This document shows, in pieces, positions 30,715-38,467 of a stretch of 64,000 bases of DNA. Numbering within the stretch: the stretch's first letter is position 1; each line of letters opens with the position of its first letter. A model generated the notes under the pieces. The model saw only the letters and a list, made by a program, of their open reading frames with translations, did no database searches and was not told the origin of the DNA. Where the stretch lies: assembly GCF_014646695.1 (NCBI RefSeq), contig NZ_BMNT01000026.1, positions 41,808-105,807 on the forward strand. The letters run 5' to 3'. A program made the translations under genes and the position numbers. This stretch comes from Sphaerisporangium melleum (GTDB lineage Bacteria > Actinomycetota > Actinomycetes > Streptosporangiales > Streptosporangiaceae).

Positions 30715-31664
30715 AGAACACCGAGAAGCCATATGACCATCGTGACGAGGAGCCCGGGAACGCCCAGGTGATCCCCATCACCGCCGCGCGGCGGCGCGCG
30801 GGCGAAAGCGACGCGAGCTCCGTCGAGGACCGCCTGGCCGGCTTCCTGGACTTCCTGCGCCGCCGGGTCGCCGGCGAGTACGAGGTCGACGAGTTCGGGT
30901 TCGACCCCGAGCTGAACGACAAGGTGCTCCTTGAGCTGATCCGCCCGCTCTACCGCCACTGGTTCCGGGTGGAGACCAGCGGGCTGGACAACGTGCCGGC
31001 CGAGGTGGGCGCCCTGGTGGTCGCCAACCACTCGGGCACGCTGCCGGTCGACGCCCTCATGCTCCAGGTCGCGCTGCACGACGAGCACCCCGCGCACCGT
31101 CCGCTCCGCCTGCTGGGCGCCGACCTCGTCTACCAGCTTCCCGTGCTCGGCCACCTGTCCCGCAAGTCCGGGCACACCCTGGCCTGCCCCGAGGACGCCG
31201 ACCGCCTGATGCGCAAGGGCGAGCTGGTCGGCGTGTTCCCTGAGGGCTTCAAGGGCGTCGGCAAGCCGTTCTCCGAGCGCTACAGGCTGCAGCGCTTCGG
31301 GCGGGGCGGCTTCGTCGCCTCGGCGATCCGCGCCCAGGTGCCGATCATCCCGTGCGCGATCGTCGGTGCCGAGGAGATCTACCCCAAGCTCGGAGATCTC
31401 CGCTCCCTCGCCCGGCTGCTCGGCCTGCCGTACCTCCCGATCACGCCGCTGTTCCCCTGGCTCGGGCCACTCGGCCTGGTGCCGCTGCCCTCCAAGTGGC
31501 TGATCGAGTTCGGCGAGCCGGTGCGCACCGACGAGTACGACCCGGAGGAGGCCGACGACCCCATGCTGGTCTTCAACCTCACCGATCAGATCCGCGAGAC
31601 GGTCCAGCAGCGGCTCGACCGGCTCCGTCTGCAGCGGGGCCACGCCTTCCCGCCGTTCTTCTAG
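30711..31664 (+). CDS. PlsC-like 1-acylglycerol-3-phosphate acyltransferase family protein
   Basis: 317-aa glycerophospholipid acyltransferase. Block I is VANHSGTLPVDAL (catalytic His and Asp in H-x4/5-D spacing, about residue 101); block III is VGVFPEGFKGVGKP; block IV-like VPIIPCAIVGAEEIYP. There is an N-terminal ~75-aa charged extension and no clear membrane helix, so membrane association is probably peripheral. It is translated from GTG overlapping the SDR stop. Family members acylate lysophospholipids; the exact substrate here is inferred. Confidence 0.9.
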   Translation: MKNTEKPYDHRDEEPGNAQVIPITAARRRAGESDASSVEDRLAGFLDFLRRRVAGEYEVDEFGFDPELNDKVLLELIRPLYRHWFRVETSGLDNVPAEVGALVVANHSGTLPVDALMLQVALHDEHPAHRPLRLLGADLVYQLPVLGHLSRKSGHTLACPEDADRLMRKGELVGVFPEGFKGVGKPFSERYRLQRFGRGGFVASAIRAQVPIIPCAIVGAEEIYPKLGDLRSLARLLGLPYLPITPLFPWLGPLGLVPLPSKWLIEFGEPVRTDEYDPEEADDPMLVFNLTDQIRETVQQRLDRLRLQRGHAFPPFF

Positions 31665-31785
31665 CCGTTCCGCGGCCGGGCCGGACCCGCGTTCGGTGCC
31701 GTGGTGTGGCGGTCGCTCGACCTTGTGCCGCATTCGCGATGCCCTTTGGATGGGATGTGTCACACCCGGGTACAGTCGTGTCGTC

Positions 31786-32331
31786 ATGAGAGCTGATGCC
31801 GCACGCAACCTGGACGCCGTCCTGCGCACGGGGGCCCGCCTGCTCGCCGCGGACCCGTCCACCAGCATGGGGGCGATCGCCGCCGAGGCCGGAGTGGACC
31901 GCCGCACCGTCTACCGGCGATTCCCCAGTCGCGAAGCCCTGCTCGCGGCCGTCTTCCAGGCGAAACTCGACTCCGCCGAGCGCGTCCTGGACGAGGCCCG
32001 GCTGGTCGAGGCGCCGGTGGCCGTGGCGCTGCACCGCTACGTGGAGGGCATCGTCCCGGTGAGCCGCCAGTGGCCGGTGGACGTGCGCCGCATGATGCGC
32101 GCCGACCCGGTCGCCAATGCCCGCCGGGAGACGCAGAGCGCGCGCCTCGACCGGTTCGTCGAGCGCGCCGCCGCCGAGGGACTGTTCCGCGCCGACGTGC
32201 CACCCGCCTGGGCCCGCGCCACGCTCGACCACCTGGTCGACACCGTCGCCCACGACTTCCCCGACCTCGCGCCGCCGCAGGCCGCCGACCTCGTGCTGAA
32301 AACCCTCCTCAACGGCCTCGGCCCCCACTGA
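31786..32331 (+). CDS. TetR-family transcriptional regulator
   Basis: 181-aa TetR-type regulator. HTH at about residues 10-55: LDAVLRTGARLLAADPSTSM, then AEAGVDRRTVYRRFPSREAL. The C-terminal domain carries no family-specific hallmark. The start is ATG 31786, 9 nt after TACAGT (31771-31776); there is no ribosome site, so it is probably a leaderless or near-leaderless message. It lies between the acyltransferase and HAD genes, which I recall as close neighbours in related genomes, so it may be part of a small insertion together with hicAB. Confidence 0.88.
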   Translation: MRADAARNLDAVLRTGARLLAADPSTSMGAIAAEAGVDRRTVYRRFPSREALLAAVFQAKLDSAERVLDEARLVEAPVAVALHRYVEGIVPVSRQWPVDVRRMMRADPVANARRETQSARLDRFVERAAAEGLFRADVPPAWARATLDHLVDTVAHDFPDLAPPQAADLVLKTLLNGLGPH

Positions 32332-32352
32332 CCCCGAATCCCGCCTGCAACG

Positions 32353-32382
32353 TTGACATTCGCAGTACGTGGGCTTTAGCGT
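32353..32382 (+). promoter_or_regulatory. Promoter of the hicA/hicB unit
   Basis: TTGACA (32353-32358) and TAGCGT (32377-32382) are 18 bp apart, a near-consensus promoter predicted to start transcription about 10 nt before the hicA start at 32400. Confidence 0.55.
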
Positions 32383-32399
32383 AGCCATACGGTTACCCT

Positions 32400-32625
32400 G
32401 TGTTGACCTCCTGCCGGGACATTCGAGACCGCATCTACAAGCTGGCACGTGAGCGAGGGCTGCGAGTCGATTGGGCCGAGACGTCGCCGCTCTATCGCCT
32501 ATTACGACGACCACGGGGTCGCCGTGGCCCGTGCGAGTGTCCCAGTGAGGGGCATCAGCGTTCGTGCACTGGACGACCTGCAGGCCGACCTCGAGCCTGT
32601 GTTCGGGAAGGACTGGTTGCAGTGA
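32400..32625 (+). pseudogene. hicA: HicA-like toxin gene with a +1 frameshift
   Basis: Frame 3 from GTG 32400 encodes SCRDIRDRIYKLARERGLRV followed by DWAETS, which matches the N-terminal helix and strand of HicA RNA-interferase toxins. Frame 1 then reads RSIAYYDDHGVAVARASVPV and ends LQADLEPVFGKDWLQ, very like the usual HicA C-terminus (DLE-x-FGKDWW/L). Dropping one base near 32484-32492 (TCGCCGCTC) joins the halves into a ~75-aa HicA-sized protein. As read the gene is broken: either a real loss-of-function mutation or a sequencing error. The normal catalytic His (PRH) region is also degenerate. Its stop overlaps the hicB-like start (GTGA). Confidence 0.6.
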
Positions 32626-32951
32626 CCTTGACCGTCCGCCGGGTGACGTTCCGTGTCAGCCGTGAGCGTGCTCTCGACCTTGACGCCGACGTCTGGTACG
32701 CGGGTCCGGTCAATGCTCCGATCCGTTCTGGAGTGTCCGCCGCTACCCTCGCAGAGCTGCGGTCCGCCGTCGAAGCGGTCAAACACTTCGTCTTGGGCGT
32801 GTCCGAGGACACGCCTGTCACCGTCGAATACCTCTATGACCTTCCCGGAGTCCCTGCCGAAGTTTGGCGGGCGAACCGCGAGTTGCGAGAGCGGCTCTGC
32901 GCGGCGGGGTTGTCGGAGGACGACCAGGTGGAGTTGCTGCTTACCGCGTGA
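32622..32951 (+). CDS. hicB: HicB-like antitoxin
   Basis: 109-aa protein with the beta-beta-beta-alpha-beta pattern of partial RNase H-fold HicB antitoxins: TLTVRRVTFRVSRERALDLD, then SAATLAELRSAVEAVKHFVL (helix) and VTVEYLYDLPGVPAEV (strand), plus a helical tail. Identification rests mainly on fold pattern and on the overlapping HicA-like frame. GTG 32622 overlaps the hicA stop. Its base composition is less GC-rich than its neighbours, in line with acquisition. With a broken toxin it may persist as a DNA-binding regulator or relic. Confidence 0.6.
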   Translation: MTLTVRRVTFRVSRERALDLDADVWYAGPVNAPIRSGVSAATLAELRSAVEAVKHFVLGVSEDTPVTVEYLYDLPGVPAEVWRANRELRERLCAAGLSEDDQVELLLTA

Positions 32952-32957
32952 GGTGGG

Positions 32958-33824
32958 TCAGACGGAGCGGTAGTGCTTTCTGAGCGCTATGGCGGCGGCG
33001 ACGCCGCCGGCCAGGGCTCCGGCGCCGGCGGCGATGGGCAGGCCGATCATGGTGGCCTTGCGGCCCGTACGGAAGTCCCTGATCGGCCAGGCGCGCTTGC
33101 GGGAGTGCTCGAGCAGCAGGCCGTCGGGGTTGACCGCGATCGGGTGGCCGACGAGCTCGAGCAGCGGCAGGTCGTTCACCGAGTCGCTGTAGGCCGTGCA
33201 GCGCGTCAGGTCGAGCCCCTCGCGGCGGGCCAATGCCTTGACGGCCTCGGCCTTGGCCGGGCCGTGCAGCAGGTCGCCGACCAGGCGGCCGGTGTAGACG
33301 CCGTTCTCGGTCTCGGCGACGGTGCCGAGGGCGCCGGTCAGGCCGAGACGCTGGGCGATGACCCGGGAGAGCTCGACCGGGGTGGCGGTGACCAGCCAGA
33401 CGCGCTGGCCGTTGTCCAGGTGGTTCTGGGCGAGGGCGCGGGTGCCGGCCCAGATGCGGTCGGCCATCACCTCGTCGTAGATCTCTTCGCCGAGGCGCAC
33501 CACGTCGTCGACCTTGAGCCCGGCCACGAACGCCAGGGCGGTCTCCTTGGCGCGGGCGATGTGCTCGGGGTTCTCGTTGCCGCGGACCCGGAACAGCGCC
33601 TGGCCGAGCGCGAAGCGCAGGAGATCTTTGGTGGTGAACAGTCCCCGTGAGGCGAGGCCGCGGGCGAAGTGGTAGATCGAGGCGCCGCGCATCATCGTGT
33701 TGTCGACGTCGAAGAAGGCCGCCGCGGTCGGGTCGGGGTCGGCGAGCGGCGCGGAGACCGCGGCCGCCGCCGCCACCTCTCCGGCTATCTCGGCCTCGGT
33801 GCGCCGTCGCAGTAACCGCCTCAT
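32958..33824 (-). CDS. HAD-IB phosphatase with C-terminal membrane anchor
   Basis: 288-aa HAD-superfamily subclass IB hydrolase (SerB/CicA-like). Motif I is AAFFDVDNTMMRG with nucleophile Asp39 and Asp41; motif II VWLVTATPVEL; motif IV CTAYSDSVNDLPLLELVG. A C-terminal hydrophobic stretch (GLPIAAGAGALAGGVAAAIA, about 262-282) likely tethers it to the membrane. Together with the acyltransferase and SDR genes upstream it suggests lipid phosphate metabolism. The start ATG 33824 has GAGGT close upstream. Confidence 0.9.
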   Translation of the reverse strand: MRRLLRRRTEAEIAGEVAAAAAVSAPLADPDPTAAAFFDVDNTMMRGASIYHFARGLASRGLFTTKDLLRFALGQALFRVRGNENPEHIARAKETALAFVAGLKVDDVVRLGEEIYDEVMADRIWAGTRALAQNHLDNGQRVWLVTATPVELSRVIAQRLGLTGALGTVAETENGVYTGRLVGDLLHGPAKAEAVKALARREGLDLTRCTAYSDSVNDLPLLELVGHPIAVNPDGLLLEHSRKRAWPIRDFRTGRKATMIGLPIAAGAGALAGGVAAAIALRKHYRSV

Positions 33825-33951
33825 AGCACCTCAGCTTATCGGGGAGGAGACGGTGGAGTCGGTGTACGCGGCGTTAGCGTGGCGTGACGGTTGCCGCGCG
33901 CGCGGGCGGCGCGCAAGTGATTTGAGGGATCTTCCAGCAGGCGGCGGCAGG

Positions 33952-34644
33952 TCAGGGCGCGAGATCGTCGATCATGTCGAGGTAGGCGCTGGCCTTCATC
34001 CGGTCGTCGCCGCCGAGTTGGGGGATCATCGGCTCCACCACGTCGCGCTGCTCCTCGGTGAAGCGCTTGATCGCCGGGGCGTGCTTGCCCTCGCGCTTGA
34101 CGTGGCCGAGCGCGGTGAGGGCGGACCTGGTGGTGGAGGTCATCTCGTCCAGGGTGGGGCCGATGAGCCGTTCGCGCCGGGAGCCGGGGTAGCCGAGCAG
34201 GGCGGCGGCCTCGGTGGCCCGCGAGTGGGCGGCGGTCAGCTCGCGCTCGGCGCGCTGGACGTCGTCGGTGGTCATGCTGAGCATGGTCGCCTCGGCGGCC
34301 CGCTTGATCGGGTAGAACGGGTCGCCCGGCACCGCGGCGTAGGTCTGCAGCCCGGTGACGACCAGCACCCCGGTCAGGGCGACGGCCACGACGCTGGAGC
34401 GCAGACGCGGCGGCACCAGGCGCCGGCGCCGCCGGCCGGTGTCGGGGGCGGTCTCGGGTTCGGCGGCGGTCGCGTGGGCGGCGAGGAGCTCCTCGCGCAG
34501 CCGGGCACGGAAGTCCGGCCGCGGGCCGTGCGCGGGTTCGGTGCCTATGGCACGGAGCCGGGCCGTCAGCTCGGGATGGGACGGCTCGCGGCCGACGGCG
34601 GACGAACGCCTGAGCGGCCACCGCGTAGGCCCCCACTTGCCCAT
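33952..34644 (-). CDS. rsbN: Membrane anti-sigma factor candidate (RsbN-like, DUF5667)
   Basis: 230-aa single-pass membrane protein. The cytoplasmic N-terminal ~80 residues contain the helix PDFRARLREELLAAH typical of BldN anti-sigma factors; the membrane helix is about 82-103 (LRSSVVAVALTGVLVVTGLQ). The external part begins AVPGDPFYPIKRAAE, a DUF5667 hallmark. It lies directly downstream of the bldN-like sigma gene on the same strand, as rsbN does in Streptomyces, where it sequesters BldN at the membrane. Function here is by synteny and architecture. GGGAG ribosome site. Confidence 0.78.
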   Translation of the reverse strand: MGKWGPTRWPLRRSSAVGREPSHPELTARLRAIGTEPAHGPRPDFRARLREELLAAHATAAEPETAPDTGRRRRRLVPPRLRSSVVAVALTGVLVVTGLQTYAAVPGDPFYPIKRAAEATMLSMTTDDVQRAERELTAAHSRATEAAALLGYPGSRRERLIGPTLDEMTSTTRSALTALGHVKREGKHAPAIKRFTEEQRDVVEPMIPQLGGDDRMKASAYLDMIDDLAP

Positions 34645-34765
34645 GAAGACTCCCTGCCGCGCCCACTACGATGATCCATAGGTGCTATCTGCCCAACGAT
34701 GCGGGGAGCCATCAGGTTACGGCCGCCCCGGCCTGCAGGTGAGCCCCGCGCGGGGGTCGTCCCGC

Positions 34766-35419
34766 TCAGTTGAGATCGTCCGGAAGAGCCCTGGCCAGCG
34801 CGCGGACGGCGCGGAACTGCAGGGCCTTGATCGCGCCGCTCTTCTTGCCCATGATCAGGGCCGTCTCGGCGAGGGACATCCCGTGCAGGAAACGCAGGAC
34901 CACGCACTCCTGCTGCTCGGGGTTGAGGTCGCGCACGGCGCGCAGGATGCGCTCGTTCACCATGGTGGCCACCACCGCGTTCTCGGGGATGTGCCGCCCG
35001 TCCAGAGGGGTGTCCAGCACCTCGGCGGTGGACACCTCCATCCGGTGGCGCCCGGACTTGAAGTGGTCGGCGACCAGGTTCCTGGCGATGGTCACGAGCC
35101 ACGCGCCGAAGTCCTTGCCCTGCCAGGTGAAGTCGGCGATGCGCCGCAGGGCCCGCAGGAACGTCTCGCTGGTGAGGTCCTCGGCGAGGGCGTGGCAGCC
35201 GACGCGGAAGTACACGTAGCGGTAGACGAGATCCACGTACCGGTCGTAGAGCGCCGCGAAGGCGTCCGCGTCGCCGGTCTTGGCACGCAGAACCACCCTC
35301 CGCAGTTCGTCGATGTCCGGGGAGGGACGCTCGCGCTGCTCGGCGGCGGCGCGCGTGAGGTTCACTGTGTCGGCCGATCCAGGAGGGGAAAGCCCGGCGA
35401 GCGACCAAGAGTTCGACAT
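34766..35419 (-). CDS. bldN: ECF sigma factor, BldN-like
   Basis: 217-aa group IV sigma factor. Region 2 at about 47-115: FAALYDRYVDLVYRYVYFRV, SETFLRALRRIADFTWQGKD and GAWLVTIARNLVADHFKSGR, all very close to Streptomyces BldN. Region 4 at about 160-215: LNPEQQECVVLRFLHGMSLA and KKSGAIKALQFRAVRALAR. BldN directs chaplin/rodlin and bldM expression in aerial development. The Streptomyces protein is made with a long cleaved pro-sequence; here only ~35 residues precede region 2. AGGGA ribosome site; a promoter is placed at 35465-35493. Confidence 0.88.
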   Translation of the reverse strand: MSNSWSLAGLSPPGSADTVNLTRAAAEQRERPSPDIDELRRVVLRAKTGDADAFAALYDRYVDLVYRYVYFRVGCHALAEDLTSETFLRALRRIADFTWQGKDFGAWLVTIARNLVADHFKSGRHRMEVSTAEVLDTPLDGRHIPENAVVATMVNERILRAVRDLNPEQQECVVLRFLHGMSLAETALIMGKKSGAIKALQFRAVRALARALPDDLN

Positions 35420-35464
35420 CCGGTATCCCTGGGGAGCAAGGGAAGGGCGCGTGCGTGCTCGAAC

Positions 35465-35493
35465 ACTCTAGAAATCATCGTGAAATTACACAA
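35465..35493 (-). promoter_or_regulatory. Promoter upstream of bldN
   Basis: Minus-strand TTGTGT (35488-35493) and TAGAGT (35465-35470) with a 17-bp spacer, about 45 bp before the bldN start. Confidence 0.5.
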
Positions 35494-35570
35494 TCCACTT
35501 TGCCCCTGTAACTACCCCTCGTAACAGGAGTGTTGGAGCACTTCGGGCGTCGGCTACCGGTTTGGAGGTA

Positions 35571-37214
35571 ATGTCCGGCAGAGTTGTCACCATCATGGAA
35601 GTCGTCGTAGCCGTCACCGCGTTCGCCGGTGCGATCTTCGCCGCCATCGTCACGGGCATCCTGGCCGGACGCCTGAGAGACGAGCGCAGCGGCTGGCTCA
35701 TCGCCTGGACCGCCACCACCGCGGCCCTGTGCCTGGCCCTCGGTGCCGTCGCCATCGGGCACCTGATGGGATTCGGATCGGTGACCTTCAGGGTCTACCA
35801 GATCACCGGTGCGTTCCTGGCGCCGTTCTGGCTGGCCGTCGGTGTGATCCAGATGCTCGCGCGCAAGGCGCCCGCACGCTTCGCCGCCTGGTTGTTCGGC
35901 ATCGCGTTCACGCTGGTCACCGTGGTGATCCTGATCCTGGACCCGGTGAGCAACCCCGACAAGTTCACCAAGGCCCTGCCGCTCGGGGACACCCACTGGA
36001 CGATCATCCCGACCGCCCTGCTGAGCGCCGCCCACGCCCTGGTCTACCTGATGCTGATCGGCTGCCTGATCGTGGCCGTGCTGCGGTGGCGCAGCGGCGA
36101 CGACGTGGACGCCGACAACATGCACGCCGCCGTGGTGCTCGCCCCCACCGGGCTGGCCCTGGTCGGCGCCGTGCGGTTCGCGATCCCCGGCGTCTTCGCC
36201 GCGCTGGTGACCATCCTGATGGTCGGAGCCGTCTGGTACGCCGTGGCCCGCCCGCTGGCCCCTTACGACGAGGAGCGCGACGGCCCCGACGACGACTGGG
36301 ACGAGGAGCGCCCCTCCCCGCGCCGCCGCGACCGCGAGCCGGCGCCGGAGGCCGCCTACGACTCCGGCCCGCTCCCCGCCGCGCCCGCCGCGACGGCGAC
36401 CTCGGCTCTGCCCCCGCCGCCGCGCCGGTCGAACCTCGGTGACCTCGTGGCCGAGTACCGCGCCGGCGACCCCGGCGAGGTGGACCACGCGGCCCGCATG
36501 GGCGGCCCCGCCGGGCCGCCCGGTGGCTACGGTGGTCCGATGACCGGCGAGTTCTTCGGGCAGGACGTCCCCGTCGCGGGCCTTCCCGGGCAGGGGACGC
36601 CCGCGTACGGTCAGCACGCTCCCGCCCAGCACGCCTACGGCGCCCCGCCGGCCGACCCGGCCGGGCAGTACGGGCGGGGTCCGTTCGAGCAGGCCCCTGG
36701 CACCCATGCCGGGCCGGACGGCGCGCACCGGGGGCCGGGGCCGCAGGAGGCGATGCCGGCCACCGGCATGCTGTTCAACAGCAACGAGCTGCGGGAATCC
36801 TTCGGCATCGCCGACGCCGGGGGCGGCCTCGGCCGCCGCGCCGAGCCGGCGCCCGCGGCGCACGCCCCGAGCGTGCGGCCCTCCTCCAGCATCTACGGTC
36901 TGCTCACCGTGTTCACCCTGATGGACGGCGCGGGCGAGGCGTTCGACCGGCTCGCCGAGGAGACCGTGGAGGCCGTGCGCCGCAGCGAGCCGGACACACT
37001 GATCTTCATCTGTCACTCGGTCAAGTCGGCGCCGCTCCAGCGCATCGTCTACGAGATCTACCGGGACGAGGTGGCCTTCACCGAGCACCAGCGCCAGGCG
37101 CACATGGAGCGCTTCGCCCGGGAACGGGTGGCCCACGTGCTCGCGGCCAACGTGATCGAGCTGAACGTCAGCGCCGCGAAGGTGGTGCCCCTGCCCACGG
37201 CCTTCCACGTCTGA
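35571..37214 (+). CDS. Multi-pass membrane protein with C-terminal ABM-like domain
   Basis: About 547 aa. The first ~230 residues contain roughly seven hydrophobic helices (for example AFAGAIFAAIVTGILAG, FLAPFWLAVGVIQML, WLFGIAFTLVTVVILIL). Then comes a ~210-residue charged, then Gly/Pro/Gln-rich disordered linker. The last ~105 residues (SSIYGLLTVFTLMDGAGEAF, ETVEAVRRSEPDTLIFICHS, FTEHQRQAHMERFARERVAH) form an antibiotic-biosynthesis-monooxygenase (ABM) ferredoxin-like domain. No heme or flavin ligand is evident, so the ABM domain may be sensory. It is divergent from bldN. The start is uncertain: TTG 35562, ATG 35571 or ATG 35595. Confidence 0.8.
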   Translation: MSGRVVTIMEVVVAVTAFAGAIFAAIVTGILAGRLRDERSGWLIAWTATTAALCLALGAVAIGHLMGFGSVTFRVYQITGAFLAPFWLAVGVIQMLARKAPARFAAWLFGIAFTLVTVVILILDPVSNPDKFTKALPLGDTHWTIIPTALLSAAHALVYLMLIGCLIVAVLRWRSGDDVDADNMHAAVVLAPTGLALVGAVRFAIPGVFAALVTILMVGAVWYAVARPLAPYDEERDGPDDDWDEERPSPRRRDREPAPEAAYDSGPLPAAPAATATSALPPPPRRSNLGDLVAEYRAGDPGEVDHAARMGGPAGPPGGYGGPMTGEFFGQDVPVAGLPGQGTPAYGQHAPAQHAYGAPPADPAGQYGRGPFEQAPGTHAGPDGAHRGPGPQEAMPATGMLFNSNELRESFGIADAGGGLGRRAEPAPAAHAPSVRPSSSIYGLLTVFTLMDGAGEAFDRLAEETVEAVRRSEPDTLIFICHSVKSAPLQRIVYEIYRDEVAFTEHQRQAHMERFARERVAHVLAANVIELNVSAAKVVPLPTAFHV

Positions 37215-37244
37215 GCGGTGGCGGGCCCGGGGCGGTGAGTCCGG

Positions 37245-37493
37245 TCAGGCGGTGAGCGCGGCGCGCAGCCGGGTCTCGTCGACGCGCCAGAAGTCGTGCT
37301 GGACGCCGTCGATGAGGGTCACCGGGATCATTTCCCAGTAGGCTTCGCGATCGGCCTCGGAGGCGTTGACGTCACGCTCCTCCCAGGGAACGCCGAGCTC
37401 CCCGGCCACCCGCCGGATGACGGCCCTGGCGTCGTCGCACAGATGACAGCCGGGCTTGCCGATGAGGGTGATCGTGTGGTCTCGCGGGGCCAT
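37245..37493 (-). CDS. Glutaredoxin-like protein (DUF836 type)
   Basis: 82-aa thioredoxin-fold protein with active site GKPGCHLCDDA (Cys-His-Leu-Cys, residues 16-19), cis-Pro in MIPVTLIDGVQ and a short C-terminal helix. It probably reduces disulfides or mixed disulfides; actinomycetes use mycothiol/mycoredoxin systems, so the true partner is open. It converges with the ABM membrane protein gene and is divergent from rex, so its promoter region is shared with the rex operator area. Confidence 0.88.
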   Translation of the reverse strand: MAPRDHTITLIGKPGCHLCDDARAVIRRVAGELGVPWEERDVNASEADREAYWEMIPVTLIDGVQHDFWRVDETRLRAALTA

Positions 37494-37651
37494 GGGCCCA
37501 GCTTAACGACAGCCGGCGAGGCCCCCGGAAAGCCGATCGGGCGTCTCCGGCGAGATGGTGGTGTGCGATCTGTCACAGGGGACAGGGCCCGATTCGGCGA
37601 CCGGGACCCCTACCTGGGACAGTTGGCACCCGAGAGCGGGCGCCCGTTACT

Positions 37652-37669
37652 TTGTGCGTAGCTTCACAA
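37652..37669. promoter_or_regulatory. Rex operator (ROP) upstream of rex
   Basis: TTGTGCGTAGCTTCACAA matches the Rex consensus TTGTGAA-N4-TTCACAA at all but two positions in the left arm. TTGTGC (37652-37657) with TAACCT (37676-37681), 18 bp apart, would be the rex promoter, so bound Rex would cover the -35 element: autoregulation. Confidence 0.85.
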
Positions 37670-37771
37670 AGGTACTAACCTGGATGCTCCCGTCCTCTTC
37701 TTGACAAACCATCGTCACCTGCGAGCGCGGCCGGGATGCACCGGCCGCCCGTCCCCTGGAGTTCCGGTCAA

Positions 37772-38467
37772 GTGACCCGCCGCCCGTCCCAAGCGCGCGA
37801 TCGTGGCATCCCCGATGCGACCGTCGCGCGACTGCCGCTCTACCTGCGCGCGCTGAACGGGCTCGCGGAGCGGGGCATCTCCACCGTAAGCTCAGAAGAC
37901 CTGGCCGTCGCCGCGGGAGTCAACTCGGCGAAGCTCCGCAAGGACCTCTCCCACCTGGGGTCCTACGGCACACGTGGCGTCGGTTACGACGTCCAGTACC
38001 TGATCTACCAGATCTCACGCGAGCTCGGCCTGACCCAGGACTGGGCCGTCGCCATCGTCGGGGTCGGCAACCTCGGCCGTGCGCTCGCCAACTACGGCGG
38101 GTTCGTCTCCCGAGGCTTCCGGGTGGCCGCGCTCTTCGACGCCGACCCCGCCGTGGTGGGCGAGCGGCTCGTGGGGATGGCCGTCGAGCACACCGACGGA
38201 CTGGAAAACGTGATCGAGAATCGAGGGGTCTCCATCGTGGTGATCGCCACGCCCGCGGCGGCCGCCCAGCAGGTGGCCGACCGGGTCATCGCGGCGGGGG
38301 TCACGAGTATCTTGAACTTCGCCCCCGTCGTGCTCAACGTGCCTGACGGAGTCGATGTCCGCAAGGTCGACCTCTCGACCGAACTGCAAATCCTTGCGTT
38401 CCATGAACAGCGCAAAGCGGACCGTGAGACAGGGAGTTCCATGATGGCCGAGGCGATGGACGCATGA
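37772..38467 (+). CDS. rex: Redox-sensing repressor Rex
   Basis: 231 aa from GTG 37772 (243 aa if ATG 37736 is used). N-terminal winged helix: IPDATVARLPLYLRALNGLA, SSEDLAVAAGVNSAKLRKDL. Rossmann NADH domain: VAIVGVGNLGRALANYGGF, then FDADPAVVG. C-terminal domain-swapped helix ends ELQILAFHEQRK. Rex senses the NADH/NAD+ ratio and represses respiratory and heme genes when NAD+ is high. First gene of rex-hemA-hemC-hemD; its stop overlaps the hemA start (ATGA). Own ROP upstream. Confidence 0.97.
   Translation: MTRRPSQARDRGIPDATVARLPLYLRALNGLAERGISTVSSEDLAVAAGVNSAKLRKDLSHLGSYGTRGVGYDVQYLIYQISRELGLTQDWAVAIVGVGNLGRALANYGGFVSRGFRVAALFDADPAVVGERLVGMAVEHTDGLENVIENRGVSIVVIATPAAAAQQVADRVIAAGVTSILNFAPVVLNVPDGVDVRKVDLSTELQILAFHEQRKADRETGSSMMAEAMDA

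Noticed and set aside
32353-32400. TACGGT directly before hicA as a leaderless -10
   Set aside because: Possible, but the TTGACA-N18-TAGCGT pair just upstream is a better promoter, so the leaderless reading was not adopted.
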